21,917 nucleotides of DNA from a virus: IMG/VR virus record IMGVR_UViG_3300018466_000013, positions 1 through 21,917 of that record. One strand, 5' to 3'. The notes below the pieces were generated by a model. The model was given only the letters and a program-made list of their open reading frames with translations, did not search any database and was not told the origin of the DNA. The translations under genes were made by a program, and so were the position numbers. Positions 1-6,212 of the stretch are shown one piece after another (position 1 is the first letter of the stretch; each line of letters opens with the position of its first letter).

Positions 1-2
1 AT

Positions 3-656
3 GTCAGATTAAGAGATGCTTGGAAGAATCGTGCAAACGATCCACGTATGAAATATATTAATGCGTGGAATGGTTGGGACGGTCAAGGTGATGCAGGCCG
101 TTACGATGTAGTTAAAGGCACTATAGGTACCGCTACATCTGATCACAAATGGCACATTCACCTAGAAATTCGTCGTAAGTACGTTAATGACATGAATGCT
201 ATGCGAGCTATCCTTTCTATTTTGAAGGGTGAGCCTTATAACTCAGCCGCAAAGCCACCAGTAGAGGAGGAAGAGATGGCTTTAACTGATGTCGAAATGA
301 ATAAGATTGCTGAAAAGGTTTGGGCGCTGAAGTATGGAACTAATTCAACTGAGAATCGTTTTGTAGTTCGTGATCAAACAGCAAGTAATTATAATATGCT
401 TAGCGCTATTTATGCTTATGATGCCGCTAAGGGAGTAGCTGCTCTAGCTGAAGTTGTTGCAGGAATTGGTGAAAGAGTAGACCTTGATCCTGCCGAAATT
501 GCAGCTTTAAGAGAAGCGTTGGCTGTGCCTACAGCAGGAGAGAACGCCACCGCTGTAGTTGAAGCATTAGGATCAACCAGTGCTGAAGAATTAGCTGCTA
601 CACTTCGTAGTATTTTAGGAACAGATCGTGCAGAAGCACTAAAGAACGCACTATAA
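3..656 (+). CDS. Endolysin, C-terminal part (5' end outside window)
   Basis: The frame is open to the left edge, so this is the 3' part of a longer gene; the ATG at 48 is internal. The visible N-terminal part carries SDHKWHIHLEI (about residues 46-56 from the ATG at 48). This HxH-type motif precedes a helix ending in ILKGE and resembles the end of peptidoglycan-cleaving peptidase domains in actinophage lysins; the HxH would help bind the catalytic metal. An EEEE linker follows, then an Ala/Glu-rich helical tail (ERVDLDPAEIAALREAL and on) that may be a wall-binding or oligomerising region. A terminator follows directly, so this gene ends a transcription unit. The enzyme class (M15-like carboxypeptidase or similar) cannot be fixed because the front of the domain is missing. 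Confidence 0.7.
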   Translation, partial: VRLRDAWKNRANDPRMKYINAWNGWDGQGDAGRYDVVKGTIGTATSDHKWHIHLEIRRKYVNDMNAMRAILSILKGEPYNSAAKPPVEEEEMALTDVEMNKIAEKVWALKYGTNSTENRFVVRDQTASNYNMLSAIYAYDAAKGVAALAEVVAGIGERVDLDPAEIAALREALAVPTAGENATAVVEALGSTSAEELAATLRSILGTDRAEALKNAL

Positions 657-673
657 ACACAATCAAATAATTT

Positions 674-714
674 AGACGTCGATGTGTCGTATTAGCATGT
701 CGACGTCTTTTTAT
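674..714 (+). terminator. Rho-independent terminator after endolysin
   Basis: Perfect 9-bp inverted repeat AGACGTCGA (674-682) and TCGACGTCT (700-708), extended inward by weaker pairs, followed by TTTTTATT. It sits 17 nt after the endolysin stop and just before the SD of the next gene. Confidence 0.85.
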
Positions 715-724
715 TGGGAGAGAT

Positions 725-1438
725 ATGAATAATCTAACAGACGGTGAGTATGACCTAACTATTTATGTTCCTACTAAGGGTAGGCCAGGAAATGCTCTTA
801 GACTTCAGGAGCAGTTCTACAACACGATTAAGTTAAATAGTAGGATCGTGTTCATTATCTCAGATAATGATAAGAAAGCTGACCAATATCAAGGACTAAA
901 TGAAGCTATGGTTGTAACTCCAGATAGACCAGGATTTGTTTCCCCTCTTAATCTAGGTTATTTGAAGGATAGAAGAAAAATCTACAGCTATGCTGTAGGA
1001 TTCATGGGCGATGATCACATGCCGAGAACATTAGGGTGGGATGAAATTTTTATCAACAACCTAATGGAAATGGGTTCGGGATTTGTCTATGGTAGAGATG
1101 GATTACAAGATGCAGCTATTCCTACTTATGTGGCAATGACAGCGGACATCCCACTAACATTAGATTTTATGACTCTACCAAGTCTAATGCACTTGTATGC
1201 AGATAATTTTTGGCTCGAGCTAGGAAAAGCTATAAATAGCATACGATATATTCCTGAGGTTTATGTTGAACATATGCATCCAGCCGTAGGCAAAAGTATT
1301 TCAGATGCAGGATATGTATTTTCCAGTGACTCAGCACTAGATAAAGCTGATAAAGCTGAGTATCATAGATACTTAGTAGATGATTTAGAACATCATGCAA
1401 AAATACTTTCAGGAATGATCAGGAGACAAGTTATATGA
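725..1438 (+). CDS. GT-A type glycosyltransferase (family 2-like)
   Basis: A 237-residue protein. The N-terminal strand YVPTKGRP (about 14-21) is the nucleotide-sugar-binding opening of GT-A folds. FMGDDHMP (about 93-100) supplies a DxD-like metal/sugar-nucleotide motif, and VEHMHP (about 181-186) is the late histidine segment usual in these enzymes. No signal peptide or membrane helix is visible, so it should act in the cytoplasm. The SD-like GGGAGAG ends a few bases before the ATG. The last 4 nt overlap the next glycosyltransferase (ATGA), so the two are translationally coupled and probably act on one pathway. The acceptor is unknown: virion protein, DNA base or host glycan are all possible. 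Confidence 0.75.
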   Translation: MNNLTDGEYDLTIYVPTKGRPGNALRLQEQFYNTIKLNSRIVFIISDNDKKADQYQGLNEAMVVTPDRPGFVSPLNLGYLKDRRKIYSYAVGFMGDDHMPRTLGWDEIFINNLMEMGSGFVYGRDGLQDAAIPTYVAMTADIPLTLDFMTLPSLMHLYADNFWLELGKAINSIRYIPEVYVEHMHPAVGKSISDAGYVFSSDSALDKADKAEYHRYLVDDLEHHAKILSGMIRRQVI

Positions 1439-2142
1439 AAACAGAATTAGTATTCACAGCTTACAACAGACCAGATTACTTAGGTCCGACAGTTAGTAGC
1501 TGGAATGGAGTAAGAAACTTAAAGAATTGGAATACTACATTCTTTATTGAACCTTCAGATAAGCAAGAAATAGTAGGAGAAATGGCTCTAGCATTAAGTA
1601 CTACTGTAACCGCCAGAGTTAATGAAACTGTACAAGGAGTATTAGTAAATCCTTGGAATGCTCTTAATACAGCATTTGAAAATGGCGCAGATTTTGTTGT
1701 TCTAGCAGAAGATGATGTTATTGTTAGTCAGGACATTCTTGAAATGTTCGAATGGACTGCCTTGGAGTATCAGACCAGCTACAAAACTTTAGCTATCAAT
1801 GCATTTTCTGATCTCGGTCAAGGTAAAGCTAATCAGCTTTACAGTGCAGGTCACTTCAGTCCCTTGATCTGGGGAACGTGGAGAGATCGCTGGGAAGAGC
1901 ATTTATGTGATACCTGGGACAAGGACTACTCTACTGGGTTACCTGACGGGTCGCAAGCTGGATGGGATTGGAATATTAACAGAATTCTAACAGCTAAAGA
2001 TATGCGAATTATTAAACCTGTACAAAGTAGATCCAACCATATAGGCTTGTTCGGAACGCACATGACCCCTGATCTCATGGCAACAAGTCAAGGTGCAGAC
2101 TTTACCGAAATCAGGGGCCGACAGCGCTATATTGAAGTTTAA
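1435..2142 (+). CDS. Second GT-A glycosyltransferase (GT2/GT13-like)
   Basis: A 235-residue protein opening with LVFTAYNRPDYL, a GT-A first strand. FVVLAEDDVIVSQD (about 87-100) contains the acidic EDD cluster that binds metal and sugar nucleotide, in the position and context of the GT13/GT2 group. The C-terminus has SRSNHIGLFGTHM, similar to the NIG..G segment near the end of such phage transferases. The start codon lies inside the stop of the previous gene (ATGA at 1435). Its 3' end overlaps the convergent minus-strand gene by 4 nt, with no terminator between them. The sequence differs clearly from its neighbour, so the pair is not a recent duplication. Confidence 0.75.
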   Translation: MKTELVFTAYNRPDYLGPTVSSWNGVRNLKNWNTTFFIEPSDKQEIVGEMALALSTTVTARVNETVQGVLVNPWNALNTAFENGADFVVLAEDDVIVSQDILEMFEWTALEYQTSYKTLAINAFSDLGQGKANQLYSAGHFSPLIWGTWRDRWEEHLCDTWDKDYSTGLPDGSQAGWDWNINRILTAKDMRIIKPVQSRSNHIGLFGTHMTPDLMATSQGADFTEIRGRQRYIEV

Positions 2143-2723
2143 TCTAGTGGTGGTTGTCCTGGAAGTTCAGGATTCTCTCCTGCTTTAGTAGATCCAAGGA
2201 ATCGAAGATCAGTTCCATAATAAAGATCTCCTGGTGTAACATCCTGAGATAGTCTATCATCACTGAAAACATCAAATCCCGAATGGCTCAGAAGATAATC
2301 TGCTAACTGGCTGCAAATCATGCGTCCAGATTTGGAGATATAATTTCTGAGCCATTTTGGCTTGAATCCCCAATGAGCTAGAGCTAATGCAAGATAGTCA
2401 GTGAAACTGTAAGGAATTCCTCCTTTTCGAGACATTAATCTTCGTGCCTCTACAACGACCTGAGTCCTTTGTTCCGGGCTTAAAGGTAGTCTGGTATACA
2501 CTACATCAGTCTTATATTCTCGGTCCAGAGGAGCGAATCTAGCGCCGTTAGGCATGGCTTCCAATACTGTATCATCATCCATGACAACAAAGACGTGAGT
2601 ATATCTACACGCATCTCCTGTTAGTGCCTGTCCCAGATTTACCCACCAGCCTGTGAAGCCAGTGATTCTTGTAAACCCTAGGTCTCCTGGTTTCAGGTTC
2701 ATCTCATCTGCAATAGTTCCCAT
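2139..2723 (-). CDS. Permuted NlpC/P60-like (YiiX-type) cysteine hydrolase
   Basis: A 194-residue protein. KPGDLGFTR (about 11-19) is the typical entry of the permuted papain-like group. THVFVVMDDDTVLEAMP carries the presumed catalytic His, and MICSQLADYLL (about 135-145) the presumed nucleophilic Cys. The His-before-Cys order is that of the circularly permuted NlpC/P60 (YaeF/YiiX) group, whose members hydrolyse peptide, amide or ester bonds in wall or lipid substrates. No signal peptide is visible. The SD AAGGAA precedes the ATG on the minus strand. The gene runs opposite to nearly everything else in the window and heads a small minus-strand island. A role in wall degradation is plausible but unproven. 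Confidence 0.65.
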   Translation of the reverse strand: MGTIADEMNLKPGDLGFTRITGFTGWWVNLGQALTGDACRYTHVFVVMDDDTVLEAMPNGARFAPLDREYKTDVVYTRLPLSPEQRTQVVVEARRLMSRKGGIPYSFTDYLALALAHWGFKPKWLRNYISKSGRMICSQLADYLLSHSGFDVFSDDRLSQDVTPGDLYYGTDLRFLGSTKAGENPELPGQPPLD

Positions 2724-2729
2724 CGAAAT

Positions 2730-2766
2730 TCCTTCCTAAAAAGTCTTAATGTATTTATCGGAAGGA
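2730..2766 (-). promoter_or_regulatory. SD-covering hairpin with CCGATAA motif
   Basis: On the minus strand TCCTTCC (2766-2760) pairs perfectly with GGAAGGA (2736-2730), which is the SD of the YiiX-like gene. The motif CCGATAAA begins inside the left arm. The loop is 23 nt, so the structure is only moderately stable. Confidence 0.4.
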
Positions 2767-2775
2767 CTCTCATTA

Positions 2776-2895
2776 TTAGTTATTTCTCTCGTGACAGTAA
2801 CAGCCACATCTTCTATCAGCACAGGCTGTATGTTGCCCAATAGAGCATGCTGATGACGGAATCTTTGACTTCAACATTTGTATTAATCTAGTCAT
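2776..2895 (-). CDS. Cys/His-rich miniprotein (39 aa)
   Basis: An ORF of 39 codons with Cys17, His22, Cys25, Cys30, Cys32, Cys34 and His35, in the pattern C-x4-H-x2-C-x4-C-x-C-x-C-H. The core IGQHTACADRRCGCYCH resembles small Cys/His proteins found often in actinobacteriophages, probably zinc-binding. The function is unknown. The SD before the first ATG is weak (purine-rich only). A second ATG at 2877 lies exactly 7 nt after a TAGATT -10 candidate, so a leaderless 33-residue form that keeps all Cys/His is equally possible. It lies between the YiiX-like gene and copy 1 of the 30-nt repeat. Confidence 0.6.
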   Translation of the reverse strand: MTRLIQMLKSKIPSSACSIGQHTACADRRCGCYCHERNN

Positions 2896-2913
2896 AACTT
2901 TCTTCTCTTCCAA
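2885..2913 (-). promoter_or_regulatory. Promoter candidate of Cys/His miniprotein
   Basis: On the minus strand TTGGAA (2913-2908), a 17-nt spacer and TAGATT (2890-2885). The -35 is the last part of repeat copy 1. The spacer equals that of the promoter at 3316-3344, which supports both. Confidence 0.45.
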
Positions 2914-2937
2914 GTGTAGGTAAGTATCTAGTTCCTC
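2908..2937 (-). repeat. 30-nt direct repeat, copy 1 (promoter-associated)
   Basis: Thirty nucleotides identical to 3339-3368. On the minus strand it begins GAGGAACTAG and ends CACTTGGAA, so its 3' edge supplies a -35 hexamer. There are two copies, each upstream of a minus-strand small gene, 431 nt apart. Confidence 0.9.
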
Positions 2938-2949
2938 GGGTAAGGTTGG

Positions 2950-3291
2950 TTATAGTTTGAACATTGGAGTGGAGTTGTAAACATACTCCGCTGTTTTCTT
3001 CTCCTGTTCATAAGCTGAATCAATTATTGCTTCCGCTGCATCTTCAGCAGATCCATGCTTTGTTACTAATCTTGTAGCAGATCTGAAATGCTTGGATGCA
3101 TCCATGACGCCGAGTTTATCTTTATTGTCAAGCCACCATTTGGCAACACATCGAACAGTTATAAACTGCTGGAGATCATCTTTATCGAATCCTCGCTCAA
3201 GCAACTTGTTGATGTAGGCTTGACGAAGGTATGCCGCAGCACTACGCTGTTTGGGTGTACCAAGGTTAAAGGTAGGGAGGTTCATAGTCAT
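2950..3291 (-). CDS. Unknown helical protein (113 aa)
   Basis: I do not recognise this protein. It is mostly helical and soluble, with charged and aromatic stretches (FDKDDLQQF, CVAKWWLDNKDK) and an alanine-rich helix near residue 85. It has no membrane segment or zinc motif. The start ATG at 3291 has only a weak purine-rich SD; a second ATG lies two codons in. It has its own promoter candidate (3316-3344) with a palindrome around the -10. The duplicated 30-nt element lies upstream, and the other copy lies just past its stop. It may be an accessory early gene, and the operator-like palindrome would fit control by a phage regulator. Confidence 0.7.
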   Translation of the reverse strand: MTMNLPTFNLGTPKQRSAAAYLRQAYINKLLERGFDKDDLQQFITVRCVAKWWLDNKDKLGVMDASKHFRSATRLVTKHGSAEDAAEAIIDSAYEQEKKTAEYVYNSTPMFKL

Positions 3292-3304
3292 CTTTCTGTA
3301 CTAG

Positions 3305-3332
3305 TTGAGAACTCAATTCTACCAGTTCTCAA
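3305..3332. promoter_or_regulatory. Operator-like palindrome around -10
   Basis: Perfect 9-bp inverted repeat TTGAGAACT (3305-3313) and AGTTCTCAA (3324-3332) with a 10-nt spacer. The spacer holds the -10 hexamer of the minus-strand promoter. No T-run follows on either strand, so it is not a terminator. Confidence 0.6.
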
Positions 3333-3344
3333 GCACTATTCCAA
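3316..3344 (-). promoter_or_regulatory. Promoter candidate of 113-aa gene
   Basis: Minus strand: TTGGAA (3344-3339), 17-nt spacer, TAGAAT (3321-3316), with TG one base upstream of the -10 (extended -10). The predicted RNA start is about 18 nt before the ATG. Confidence 0.6.
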
Positions 3345-3368
3345 GTGTAGGTAAGTATCTAGTTCCTC
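3339..3368 (-). repeat. 30-nt direct repeat, copy 2 (promoter-associated)
   Basis: Identical to 2908-2937. It lies 48 nt upstream of the 113-aa gene on the minus strand and includes the -35 hexamer at its downstream edge. Confidence 0.9.
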
Positions 3369-3396
3369 CTAGGGGATGGTAAGGGGAAGATTCAGC

Positions 3397-3425
3397 TTGC
3401 AGAACAGATCAAGATGCTGTAAACT
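3397..3425 (+). promoter_or_regulatory. Weak + strand promoter candidate
   Basis: TTGCAG (3397-3402), 17-nt spacer, TAAACT (3420-3425). This divergent gap needs a promoter for the + strand block starting at 3465, but both hexamers match the consensus poorly. Confidence 0.25.
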
Positions 3426-3464
3426 TGCAACATCTAAGAACAAGCAGAACAGGAATCTGATAAA

Positions 3465-4418
3465 GTGCTGACCAGGAAACAAAGACGTGAGCGTGAGAAG
3501 GCTAAAGCATATGCTTGGGTAGCTTACATGTTCACTCACGAGTCTGAGGAGATCAAAAGACTTCTCAAATATGGCACACCATCAGATCGTCTCATCAGAC
3601 TAGCTGCTAGATCAAGAAAGATGGTCGTTGCTAGCGGGGAGAAGAAGAAAGTTTTTTTTCCTGTATCTTTGAACAAAAGTGCTGGACAGAAGATGATCTT
3701 CAAGGTAGCTCAAGACATTGATACTTACATTAAAACTATTCCTGTTCAAGCTTATGAATTAGTTCAGCATGTGAAAGAAAATGTTACTCATCGTCGTAAA
3801 GACACTCAGGCCAACTTACACATAGTAGCTGAAGCTATAGCTCATCGTGCAGCATCTGAATTCAAGCATGAGGTTCTGTTTGCATTTGATTCTATTAATA
3901 CTTGGATTAAAGCAGTTTATCAGCGAGAGCTAGGCTACTTAACTTTGCGTAAGTGTCTTGAGCTACTGGAATCTGCTGGAATACTTAAGATTCGTGAGTG
4001 GGGTGTTCGTGGCAATAGAGCTAAGTGTACTAAGATTGAAATCGTTCCTGTTACTAGCAAACTTACCGCTCTAATATCAAAAGTAGATATTTGGGTAGAC
4101 TCTGCTATTCACGGTATGATGGCAGTTTATGCACGTGAGTCCACTACTCGTCAGGATGTTCTTGAGGGTAGATTCCATCATTATGCTGCTGAATTGCTTG
4201 CCAAGGAATTATCTGACGGTCCTGCATGGCCTGAGCTTGTTACTGGACATTTTCCTGCTAAGCGTGATAAGCTTGTGCAGGCAGAAGAGGTTTCTGCTTC
4301 GATGACCTTTGAGGAAATGTTATATGAAATACAAAATGATTTACGTGTGGGCGAACTGGTGCATTCCGTGCAAGCGAATGGCTTCAGTCGTGCCAGTAGT
4401 AATGCAGCAATACGATGA
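3465..4418 (+). CDS. Putative winged-helix DNA-binding protein
   Basis: A 317-residue protein with a GTG start and AGGAA about 9 nt upstream. The N-terminus is very basic. Residues about 110-195 look like a winged helix: a helix around FDSINTWIKAV, then LGYLTLRKCLELLESAGIL (turn and recognition helix), then a wing IREWGVRGNRAKCTKIEI. Plasmid and phage replication initiators and regulators use this layout, but no catalytic motif is visible, so replication or regulation is inference. An 8-T run at 3652-3659 encodes part of VFFP. The last 95 nt also encode the start of a thioredoxin in another frame. The C-terminal tail after SMTFEEM may therefore be under mixed constraint. Confidence 0.5.
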   Translation: MLTRKQRREREKAKAYAWVAYMFTHESEEIKRLLKYGTPSDRLIRLAARSRKMVVASGEKKKVFFPVSLNKSAGQKMIFKVAQDIDTYIKTIPVQAYELVQHVKENVTHRRKDTQANLHIVAEAIAHRAASEFKHEVLFAFDSINTWIKAVYQRELGYLTLRKCLELLESAGILKIREWGVRGNRAKCTKIEIVPVTSKLTALISKVDIWVDSAIHGMMAVYARESTTRQDVLEGRFHHYAAELLAKELSDGPAWPELVTGHFPAKRDKLVQAEEVSASMTFEEMLYEIQNDLRVGELVHSVQANGFSRASSNAAIR

Positions 4419-4614
4419 TCTGATTGAATTAGTCAAGGTGGACGCTGATTCTGACAGCAATGAACCGACTCTTGAGCGCTACGATGTTAGGTCTATTCCA
4501 ACTTTTGTTGTAGAGACAAACGAAGGAAGAGTGCTGGGAACAGTAGTTGGTCAGCAATCCGAGACAGATCTTATTAACTTTATAGAGGAATGCTTGATTT
4601 CTGCTGATGAATGA
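4324..4614 (+). CDS. Thioredoxin-like protein
   Basis: A 96-residue protein with WANWCIPCKRM (Cys13 and Cys16), the thioredoxin active site with CIPC in place of CGPC, followed by VKVDAD and VRSIPTFVV with the cis-proline. Its length is slightly under that of a classic thioredoxin. It should be a cytoplasmic dithiol reductant, perhaps feeding ribonucleotide reductase or a phage enzyme. I chose ATG 4324 because AGGAAA lies 8 nt upstream; a TTG at 4309 would lack an SD. The first 95 nt, including the CIPC codons, lie inside the 3' end of the upstream gene in another frame, an unusually long overlap. Confidence 0.8.
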   Translation: MKYKMIYVWANWCIPCKRMASVVPVVMQQYDDLIELVKVDADSDSNEPTLERYDVRSIPTFVVETNEGRVLGTVVGQQSETDLINFIEECLISADE

Positions 4615-4619
4615 GATAG

Positions 4620-4645
4620 CCGATAATGCCTTCTAGGAGGTATTA
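4620..4645 (+). promoter_or_regulatory. CCGATAAT motif and SD hairpin
   Basis: CCGATAAT (4620-4627) follows the thioredoxin stop. TAATGCCT (4624-4631) can pair with AGGTATTA (4638-4645; one G-U pair) around a 6-nt loop, covering part of the AGGAGG SD of the next gene. Confidence 0.4.
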
Positions 4646-4647
4646 CT

Positions 4648-5085
4648 ATGACTATCAATATGGGTCCAGAGTTTCTGGAAACAGCTTTCGAGCTTGGGGA
4701 TGAAAGAATTCCTGTGAAGTATTCTATGCTTCACACTGCGATCATGCAAAAGATGTTAGAAGAAGCGAAAAACGTTCCAATGACGACAGCTAACTATATT
4801 CTTATTGAGCGTATTGCTACAAACTATATCATTATCAAGATGCGTGAAGCGGCAGGATTTGAAAACCTTAATCCAATCGCTCAGGACAAGCAGAATGTTT
4901 ATCTTCTTTCTGTCCTGGCACAATTCCAGAAGATGCTGGCAAAGGCTACTGCTCAAGAAGACCGTGAAGCTACTCTACGTGAAGTTAGAGATATTATTAA
5001 GAGAGTTCTTAGTACATCAAGCAGTCCAGCCAAAGCAGAATTACTTAATGATCTAGTAGAAGAGTTTAGAAAAGTAGGAATCTAA
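4648..5085 (+). CDS. Unknown helical protein (145 aa)
   Basis: I do not recognise it. It is almost wholly helical: a central region with TANYILIERIATNYIIIKMREAAGF split over two helices, then a charged helix LREVRDIIKRVL and a C-terminal helix. It has a strong AGGAGG SD, and its stop shares one base with the start of the next gene (TAATG). Its size and position some 1.1 kb before the large terminase would allow a small terminase subunit or a packaging helper, but no DNA-binding motif confirms this. Confidence 0.7.
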   Translation: MTINMGPEFLETAFELGDERIPVKYSMLHTAIMQKMLEEAKNVPMTTANYILIERIATNYIIIKMREAAGFENLNPIAQDKQNVYLLSVLAQFQKMLAKATAQEDREATLREVRDIIKRVLSTSSSPAKAELLNDLVEEFRKVGI

Positions 5086-5309
5086 TGTATAGGCCAAAAA
5101 CTACTCCAAGAGTTTGGCATTCTGAAGATAAGTCTTTAACATTCAGAATGGATGAAAACGGAATTACAGATATTTGTCCAGGACCTAATTCTAAACTTAT
5201 GAAGTATCTCAGAAATGAAATAACTGATTCACAATATAGGCTAATGTATCCTCGTAAGTTTGCTACTAAACAAACACAACATATTCATTGGGCACAAAAC
5301 CTAGAATGA
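5085..5309 (+). CDS. Unknown small protein (74 aa)
   Basis: The start codon overlaps the upstream stop by one base, so translation is probably coupled. It is basic, with a WHSEDKSLTFRMDENGITDI segment that looks like two short strands and a C-terminal part rich in Tyr, Gln and His. No known family is evident. It ends directly before a strong terminator, closing the operon that began at 3465. Confidence 0.65.
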   Translation: MYRPKTTPRVWHSEDKSLTFRMDENGITDICPGPNSKLMKYLRNEITDSQYRLMYPRKFATKQTQHIHWAQNLE

Positions 5310-5310
5310 G

Positions 5311-5347
5311 AAAAACGCAACTCGACTTCGGTTGGGTTGCGTTTTTT
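5311..5347 (+). terminator. UUCG-capped terminator
   Basis: AAAAACGCAAC...GTTGCGTTTTT forms a 16-bp stem (5311-5326 with 5331-5346, including G-U pairs) closed by a TTCG tetraloop and ending in a T-run. It begins 2 nt after the upstream stop. A CCGATAAA motif follows at 5355. Confidence 0.95.
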
Positions 5348-5398
5348 GTGTTTACCGATAAAACTAGACAGGCTCACAATTAATTTAAGGAGACAGTT

Positions 5399-6211
5399 GT
5401 GTCTACTGTAATGCTGACAGAATCAGATTTTAATCACATCATTTATCTTGCTGGATGTACTCTAGCAAAAAAGCCCGGCAAAAATAACTGGGTAGAGGAA
5501 GATGCCGTAGGCGGACTTCCTGACTATATTTGCCGCATTGCACGTGCTATTCTGCGAGGAGACAAATCTAAGTCTGTATCACAGGCTATCGCTATTGCTG
5601 TAGGTCGTGTAAAGACCTGGTCTGGTGGCGGAGGAGGCGTTGACGCTGATACTCGTGCCAAGGCTGCAAAGGCGCTAGCTGAATGGGAGTCAAAGAAAAA
5701 GGCCGCCAAGTTTAATAATAAGAAAATGAAGCTATCCTCTGACAAGGAAATTACTTTATTCTTAGCTAATTCTTACAATATCGATGACGTTCGTCGACAG
5801 TATAAGGCAGCCAACCCTGGAGGCAACAGGAACTATATTTGGGTTCGCGAAGTATGGAATAACTTCTTAATTGTCACTAAGGAAACTTATCCTAATGGAG
5901 ATATGGAAGCGGCAGTTACGCAGTCAGTAAAAGTACCTTATACTGTTGATAAAACAGGTAAAGCTACTTTTGGTGAAGAGAAGGAAGTTAAGCAAGCCTA
6001 CGTTGAACTTTCTGCTTCAGAATTACAGACTAGTTTAACTGATGCCCAGCTAGTAACAGCATCTCACATTCCTTGTACATACAAGGATCGTGGAAGTTTA
6101 TCAGAAATGGTAAGATTATCTTCTCAGCCAGGATCTGCTGAATACGTTCGTCAAATAGTTGCATTGGAAGGTAAGCCAAACCTTATCGCGCTATTAAGCA
6201 ATAGAGGATAA
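5399..6211 (+). CDS. GLPxYI-domain protein upstream of terminase
   Basis: A 270-residue protein with a GTG start and AAGGAGA 6 nt upstream. Residues about 25-105 hold a recognisable actinophage module: NNWVEEDAVGGLPDYICRIA, then SVSQAIAIAVGRVKTW, a glycine run, and DADTRAKAAKALAEWESKK. In other phages this module is often fused to head-protein or protease genes; its function is not known to me. Residues 110-270 form a different domain with DVRRQYKAANPGG and a Ser-rich C-terminus. Its stop lies 1 nt before the terminase ATG, so the two are coupled. A small-terminase or packaging role is possible from position alone. Confidence 0.7.
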   Translation: MSTVMLTESDFNHIIYLAGCTLAKKPGKNNWVEEDAVGGLPDYICRIARAILRGDKSKSVSQAIAIAVGRVKTWSGGGGGVDADTRAKAAKALAEWESKKKAAKFNNKKMKLSSDKEITLFLANSYNIDDVRRQYKAANPGGNRNYIWVREVWNNFLIVTKETYPNGDMEAAVTQSVKVPYTVDKTGKATFGEEKEVKQAYVELSASELQTSLTDAQLVTASHIPCTYKDRGSLSEMVRLSSQPGSAEYVRQIVALEGKPNLIALLSNRG

Positions 6212-6212
6212 T

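Noticed and set aside
3088-3354. Plus-strand ORF across the 113-aa gene and repeat
   Set aside because: No SD, no family signal, runs antisense through a gene and its promoter.
2908-3368. 30-nt repeats as attachment sites or a CRISPR pair
   Set aside because: Only two copies, no integrase nearby, and both fall at promoter positions with the same -35/-10 spacing.
4309-4323. TTG at 4309 as thioredoxin start
   Set aside because: No SD upstream, while ATG 4324 has AGGAAA at good spacing and gives a normal thioredoxin N-terminus.
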